Of a stretch of DNA of 64,000 nt, positions 57,307 through 64,000 are shown one piece after another. A program made the position numbers and the translations under genes. A model generated the notes under the pieces. The model made no database searches. It was not told the origin of the DNA and was given only the letters and a program-made list of their open reading frames with translations. Where the stretch lies: NCBI GenBank assembly GCA_014529385.2, contig CM043959.1, positions 14,879,809 through 14,943,808 of the forward strand. The letters run 5' to 3'. The DNA is from Adiantum capillus-veneris. Lineage: Eukaryota > Streptophyta > Polypodiopsida > Polypodiales > Pteridaceae. Positions within the stretch are counted from its first letter, which is position 1; every line of letters starts with the position of its first letter.

Positions 57307-58200
57307 CTCAAGGAGGGTGGGCTTCTTGAAAAATATCTCAGTCGATGGTCCCCTGCTGGCTGCTGCGTGTGAGAGTGAGACAGAGAGAGCAAAGAAGAAG
57401 AGAATTTTAACTTCTCTGCGTGAGAGAGGGAGAGGGAGAGGGGGAGCTAAGATAACATCAAGGGTTGTGCGCGGCTCGCTGTGTGTGCGGCTCGAGGTCA
57501 GTAAGGTTTCTCTCTCTCTCTCTCTCTCAACCAACTCCTACTGCTTCCTCCATGAGAGAAATGGTGGATTCATATCGTATGTGTGTCGTGTGTTGTCTCT
57601 GTCTAGCTTGCAAGGTGTCTCCTCCATCGTGCCCTGCAGGACTGCCCTCCTCAACACAAAGTGTCTCCTTGCATGATCTACAAACACAGCCCCAACAACC
57701 AACACAAACACCATCGACGACATCATGGATATGTCGTCTGCGTAGGTCTCGCAATAGAGCTGGGGGGACACAGAGAGACTGTCGCAGGTCTTGGAGCGAG
57801 AGTCGGAGACGACTCAAACGAGACACAAAAACGTGCCCTCCGCCCAACTTGGAGAGTTGTGCGTAGAGAGGATAGTGGTATGGCAAGAGATGAGCCTCAT
57901 GGGCGTTGATGAGGGCAGAGGACATGCCTCACCCTGGATTCTCTCTCTCTCTCTCTCTCTCTCTCATCCAATGCAAGGCAGGAAGCGGGTGATGTGGCAA
58001 AAGAATCTCTCTCTCTTTCTCTCTCTCCTCCAAGGGGCCACCTCTCCCTTTTCTTTTACTACCCTCCAAACAAAGCATCTTTAGAAATTCCATGTAATAA
58101 AACATGCGTGCCAACCTATTGTATGGCTATTTAAAAGGGTCCATTCACAAAAAGACTTAGAAATTTTCTCATGTAGGAAAAGGGAGACTTTTTTAGTGTT
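56486..58200. other. Non-coding, repeats and microsatellites
   Basis: 56,500-56,650 is an inverted family A piece. 56,745-56,915 matches 30,105-30,270 (CCAGGCTATTATTCCTTATG, family C). CCAATCAAGGC-type units lie at 57,165, 57,197 and 57,221. TG tract 57,120-57,142; AG tract 57,246-57,303; CT tracts 57,509-57,528 and 57,941-57,965. Open frames at 57,122-57,925 on both strands lack recognised motifs. Confidence 0.5.
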
Positions 58201-58211
58201 TTTTATACAAT

Positions 58212-58295
58212 GCAACATCATGAGCTTTTGCTCGGGAGGCACCGCGTACCTAGCTAGGTATGCCGTGCCTCCCTCACATAAGCTCATGATGTTGC
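58212..58295. repeat. 84-nt near-perfect hairpin
   Basis: The two 42-nt arms pair without gaps. The outer stem GCAACATCATGAGCTT (58,212-58,227) is exactly complementary to 58,280-58,295. A 6-nt mismatched patch follows, then GGGAGGCACCGCGTACCTAG pairs with 58,254-58,273 with two mismatches. The centre is CTAGCTAG, with no loop. It could be a tiny palindromic element or a miRNA-like precursor; the lack of a loop favours the former. Confidence 0.8.
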
Positions 58296-58439
58296 GTTAA
58301 GTCATAATGTGGGAATTATTGTGAGAATCTATCCAAAACTTCTTGTGATTGAGTCTACCCTCCAACGCGAATCATTTGCGTCGTGCGTGAGACAATAAAA
58401 AGGCTTTGGGGTGGAGGCAAATCATTATATCTTTTTATT

Positions 58440-58760
58440 TTTGCCATAAAAGGAGAGAGTGAGCAAGGCGACGGGCTTGGTGGAGTGGTTAGATGCGTGC
58501 AAAGGATGGGGATGGGGGCAGGGGACACTCAGAGTTTGGGGTGGAGGCAAATCATTATATCTTTTTTTTGCATAGATTGCCAATGTGAGCCATGCGACGG
58601 GCTTGCTGGAGTGGTTGAGTGCGATTGACGGGTGCGGGTTAGAATTCCGACCTTTACTTTTGTAAAAGGTAGGAGATCCTTGGGAGAGAATCTGGTAGAA
58701 GAATCTGAGTGCAAATTGAATAAAATAGTAGAGGAGCGCGTAGGCACAATATAAGTAATT
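58440..58760 (+). repeat. tRNA-derived SINE-like unit, partly duplicated
   Basis: GACGGGCTTGGTGGAGTGGT (58,469) and GACGGGCTTGCTGGAGTGGT (58,598) are box A-like. Only the second is followed by a box B-like GGGTTAGAATTCC (about 58,635). The first copy is truncated, and the shared TTTGGGGTGGAGGCAAATCA lies at about 58,406 and 58,537. Not a functional tRNA. Confidence 0.5.
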
Positions 58761-58764
58761 CATG

Positions 58765-59230
58765 GTGCTCTTTGATGACTCAAATTGTTTCGCCTAGATA
58801 TGGTTTCTTTACCATAAGGATGAGACTTGTGAGACCCTTATAAATGGCACACACTTGTGGAGAAGTACTTCCAATGCAATGATGTTTCTTTACCATAAGG
58901 ATGAGACTTGTGAGACCCTTATAAATGGCACACACTTGTGGAGAAGTACTTCCAATGCAATGATGTAGTTTTGCTATATGAGGGAAGCAACATAGAGAGA
59001 CTTTATGAAAGTACTCTATTCGGTAAGCCTTGAGGATTTTGGAGCCTTGGTGTACCTATGCAGGTTCCATCACTTGAGAGTGCCCTTTATTTGATGTTAC
59101 TGGTTGATGACTCCAATCATTTCACCTGGATATGTTTTCTTTATCATAAGGATGAGACCTTTGATAAATTGGTATATATGCTCATGAAGCAGTACTTTCG
59201 ATGATTCAATCCATTTCCAAAGAAGTAGAG
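58765..59230 (+). pseudogene. Copia integrase scrap with 81-bp tandem repeat
   Basis: Near 59,095 the plus strand reads LLVDDSNHFTWICFLYHKDE then TFDKL, matching the copia integrase D segment (TFIDD.SR.TW.YFLK.KDE.F..F). The same piece at 58,765-58,965 is older and internally duplicated: units at 58,804 and 58,885 (TTTCTTTACCATAAGGATGA). No other domains found. Confidence 0.45.
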
Positions 59231-60850
59231 GGGGAACTTGGGAAGTTTGTCTTGAAAGTCCAATAAAATTATATATGCTAGCTATAACACTTTTTCCAAA
59301 AGCTAGCGCTTTTATGGTCTGGTGTAGGAGGATATCATAGTTAGGAGAGATGATGTCTTTGACAAGCATCTTCTTAATAAAGCAGCACAAAAAATATTTA
59401 GGGTGTAAAAAATGTTTTTCAAACATACAAAATTCTTTTTCTTTAATTTGCCAAGGGAAAATTTTGAAAAAATAAGTTTATTTTTTGAACTTTTTACACT
59501 ATTTTTGTCTATTTCAGAGTGGAATTTCACCTTTTTGCCTTGCCCTCAACCGACAGTTTTGAAATTGAGAACGACACAATATTAAGTTGAAACACATTTT
59601 TCCCGAACATTGCGGGCCATGCGAGACGAACTCATGTCCTTTGACGGTTATCTTGCACTGATGCTTTTGGGGCGGAATTTGGCCTTTTCCCCTTGCCCAT
59701 CACCTTATTGCCAAGCTTTGCACAAATTTTCTTGATTTTTTGGAGCAAAGTTTCACTTTTTCCCTTGCTCCCAATTGGCCCTTTTCGATTGCTAGACCGA
59801 AAGTTTATTAAAAAAAAAGGTTGTTATCCAGGGTTTTGCGGCGGAATTTCGCCTTTTCCTTGCTCTAAAATGAAACTTTGGGAAATAGTGGTTTTGAAAG
59901 TTTGGGCATTAAGGTGTAAAAACCTTTTAAAACATACAAATTTCCTTTCCTTTAATTTGCCAAGGGAAATTTTTAAAAAAATAAGTTTATTTTTTCTATT
60001 TTTACACTATTTTTCTCTATTTCGGGGTAGAAATTCTCCTTTTCCCCTTGCCCTCAATCGGCATTTTTGAAATTGAGAACGACACAATGTTGTGCTGAAA
60101 CTCATTTTTCCTGAACACTGCAGGCCATGCGACGTGGACTTATGTACTTTGACGGCTATCTCGCACCCATGCTTTTGGGGTAGGATTTGGCCTTTTCCCC
60201 TTGCCCTCACCTTGCTTTTGGAGTATAGAAAACCGTTTTTCATTCATACAAAATTCCTTTCCTTTAATTTGCCAAGGGGAATTTTTTTAATAAAAGTTTA
60301 CATATAATGCCTAATTGGTGTGCCAGGCACTCTAGAAAGAGATCACTAACTGTAAATGCCCTCGACTGGCATTTTTGACATTGAGAACCACACAATATTA
60401 AGCTGGGACACATTTTTTCCAAACATTGTTGCGAGGCGAACCCATGTACTTTGACGATTGTCTTGCACCCCTGCTTTTGGGGCGGAGTTTGGCCTTTTCC
60501 CTTTGCCCTCAAGTTATTGCCAAGCTTGCACTAATTTTCTCAATTTTTTTGGGGTGGAGTTTCACCTTTTCCCCTTGCCCCCAATTGGCGCTTTCCGATT
60601 GCTAGATCGAAAGTTTTTTAAAAAATTGGTTGTTTTCCAAGGTTTTGCACTACTTTTTCTCTATTTTGGGGTGGAATTTCGCCTTCTCCCCTTGCCCTCA
60701 ACCGGGACTTTTTATTAACAATGGGAAAGTTTGGAGCCTAGGGTGTTTTTGCATTGTTTTCCTCGATTTGGGGCGAAATTGGTGTATAAGCTTAGGAATT
60801 CGTGTGATAGTGGACATAGTTGCACCACAACTAAGTCTATTATTATAATG
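59231..60850 (+). repeat. Large imperfect tandem repeats (GGGGCGGAATTTGGCCTTTT)
   Basis: GGGG.GGA.TT.GCCTTTTCCC recurs many times between 59,510 and 60,700. Longer units repeat about every 420-540 bp: TATTGCCAAGCTT near 59,706 and 60,514; TTTAATTTGCCAAGGG near 59,442, 59,953 and 60,265; GAACGACACAAT near 59,569 and 60,077. Leu/Phe/Pro-rich ORFs here are products of the repeat. No gene recognised. Confidence 0.72.
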
Positions 60851-60898
60851 GTAGAAAATGGTACGATGTTAAGCTGAGACACATTTTTCCCGAACACA

Positions 60899-60900
60899 TT

Positions 60901-60984
<84 letters not shown>
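60899..60984. repeat. (TG)n(AG)n compound microsatellite
   Basis: TG for about 26 bp passing straight into AG for about 58 bp. Confidence 0.94.
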
Positions 60985-60987
<3 letters not shown>

Positions 60988-61129
60988 GATGCTAATTCCA
61001 TATATTGTTTTTTGGCATTGACAAGGCCCAAAGCAAGAAGCCAAGTCCAAGGTTGAAGGCAAGCAAATCGGAGGCAAAGAGTGAGCAAATCCAAGGCAGC
61101 ACGAGTGAATTCGAGGCGACAAAGGCGGA

Positions 61130-62300
61130 GGAAAATCTTGACTAAAGTTGAAGGTTTTCTCTAAACTTTATGCTATTCTCACCTTTGACTTGGGATTTCA
61201 AGGTCTAAATGAAAATTTGAAAATTACAATTTTTAGGCGTAAATATCATAATTTATCAGGTGGGATTACACTAAACCGGTCCTCTTGACATTGCATTTTC
61301 TTTGTGTTTTGTGGGTGCAATCACCTTATGGTGTTCTCAAGGTCAAAATGAAAATCTCAAGGTAAATATTAAAATTTGTTAGGTGGGACTACACTAAGCT
61401 GATCTTTTAGAGCACTCTCATAGCCAAATGTTTTTTTAAAAAACACTGATGATGAAGGGCACGACAAATTAGGCTAGCCCTCCACTATATTTGGAGATTT
61501 CTAAATTAAATTCCTCCAAGTTTCACGCGTGCTATCACCTTGGGGTGAAATTTAGAGATAAATCTCAAAATTCGTAGGTGGGATTGCACTTAAGTTAGGA
61601 TGCTTTTCTCCAAAACACGGGTGCTTTGAGTTTCATGGGTGCTATCACCTTGAGGTGAAAGTTTAGAGGTGGATCTCAAAATTCATAGGTGGGATTGCAC
61701 TAAACTTGGATTTTTCCTATGTGTCAATGAGTGGTGGTCTTTTGACGTAGTCTGTTTTCCCTTGGGACCAGAAAGAGAAGCAAAAGCCTTTAATTTGGTG
61801 ATGGTTCAAATGGTCTCACCTACAGTCAATGTTGTGTGGTTGACTTTATCATGATTGAGATTATTTGGCCCTCTTTTTAAAAATAAGATATCCATAGATG
61901 GGAATACACTAAACCAGTCTTTGAGCACTCCAATACACAATGATTTTTCCCAAAATGTGAGTGGTGGCAAAGGGAAACCCTTGCCTATATTTGAAGTTTT
62001 TTACACCCTAAATTCCTTTGAGCTTTGGAGATGTTCTTGCTTTCCAGTTGGAATTTAGAGGTGAATTCCAAATTTGCAAGTGAGAATGCTCTAAACCTAG
62101 GTTTGAACAATGTTTAAAGGAAAATTATAGCTTTTGAGACAACTGTCTCCCTCCCCCCTCCCTCTTTCTATCATAGCCACTTTTGGCCACGAGCTATCCT
62201 CTATGTCTTTGTAGGTTTTCTCAGCTTCAAATAATGATTTCAAAAGTAAATTCAAAAGTAAAAGTTATGTGGGATTACACTAAACATAACTCTTTTTTGA
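61130..62300 (+). repeat. Dispersed repeat family B cluster
   Basis: About six diverged units built around AGGTGGGATTACACTAAAC and TTGGGGTGAAATTTAGAG.T (for example near 61,258, 61,388, 61,575, 61,688, 61,898 and 62,268). The same motif is inverted at 49.3-49.6 kb. No coding capacity. Confidence 0.68.
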
Positions 62301-62388
62301 GCACTTGGATAAAAAATATCAATGCTACAATACTTGAGAGCTTTAAGATTTCTTTTGGAGTGATTTAGTCTATCACCCTGCTCAAACA

Positions 62389-62420
<32 letters not shown>

Positions 62421-62559
62421 TCTCTCTCTTTGTCACTTTTGACCACTAGCTACCTCTCTACACCTTTGCACCATAGCCTTCGGGGCCATTGGGACTACTG
62501 TATGATGTCTAAATTGATTATGCATATTGAACTACTAAAAGAGGCCCAATGGAACCTCG

Positions 62560-63700
<1,141 letters not shown>

Positions 63701-64000
63701 CAAGAAACTCTGATAACCAATCTACCAAACTTTAAGATTCCTCTTCTTCTTCATGCAGGTAGCCATGGTAAGCACGTTTTGTAGCACAATAGGAAGACCC
63801 CAATACGGGGCAGGTTTTGAATGTCATACGGGCAATGCTAATAGACTTGCCGATGAGTCTTGATACCTAAGCATACTACTTCAATGTGAATTGGGAGAAC
63901 CAACCTACAATATTTGGAGAAGGAATTGGAAAAGCCATTCTACCACATTGGGTGAGAAAACCAACAAAACCACTCTTACCACACTTGGGCGGTTCAAGCT
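63701..64000. other. No gene seen
   Basis: Unique-looking AT-rich sequence without open frames or repeats that I could assign. Confidence 0.4.

Noticed and set aside
57538-57771. YADD-like motif (CETYADDI, minus) as a LINE reverse transcriptase
   Set aside because: No other RT motif lies around it in any frame; probably chance.
58460-58660. A tRNA gene
   Set aside because: Box A and box B resemble a tRNA, but no cloverleaf with acceptor stem can be formed; treated as SINE-like.

Overview
The window is plant nuclear DNA, most likely from a fern or another plant with a large, repeat-rich genome. Introns with GT..AG borders, Ty1/copia and Ty3/gypsy retroelements, a decayed XRCC3 gene, a decayed PLS-type pentatricopeptide (PPR) gene and very many AG/CT microsatellites support a land plant. 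The wording of the PPR repeats resembles the large fern families, but that part is inference. I found no intact host gene. Almost everything readable is a mobile element or a pseudogene.

Main result (3,422-18,213): a nested DNA transposon of about 9.2 kb once a younger copia insertion is removed. Its borders can be read directly, because it splits a Ty3/gypsy reverse-transcriptase (RT) reading frame. That frame runs in register from 18,214 and upward into 3,420 and downward on the minus strand. The ends carry an imperfect ~27-nt terminal inverted repeat (GGGCCAAAAACG / GAGCCAAAAACG), flanked by the direct repeat TAAT. Inside are four decayed, intron-containing genes: a DDE-like transposase (+, 3,839-11,900); an unrecognised protein, here ORF-X (-, 11,944-13,357); a histone H3-like protein whose frame continues into a Ulp1/C48 SUMO-protease-like domain and an SPxK-type basic tail (+, 14,179-16,322); and an unrecognised four-exon gene C (-, 16,592-17,818).

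A second locus (41,448-44,560) repeats the divergent ORF-X / H3-like pair. Its H3-like protein begins ARTKQT, carries an ARKS motif two residues from the canonical H3 position, and keeps LPFQRLV two residues from the canonical position. A transposon family encoding an H3-like histone, in one copy apparently fused to a Ulp1-like protease, is the most unusual thing here.

Layout. 1-3,420: decayed gypsy gag-protease and an RT piece (minus). 4,228-9,832: nearly intact copia element with LTRs, PBS, PPT and a TTGAT target duplication, inserted in the transposase gene. 18.2-28 kb: sparse, AT-rich, with remnants of gypsy RT, copia integrase and gypsy gag. 28-64 kb: dense AG/CT and CA/TG microsatellites, a response-regulator-like exon (29.2 kb), a long inverted repeat (30.1-34.5 kb), a LINE end (34.8-35.4 kb), an intronless XRCC3 pseudogene (37.6-39.3 kb), the second ORF-X/H3 locus, a PPR pseudogene (46.8-47.9 kb), several repeat families, tRNA-related SINE-like units (56.3 and 58.5 kb), and an 84-nt near-perfect hairpin (58.2 kb).

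All similarity statements come from reading translations by eye. No database search was run.
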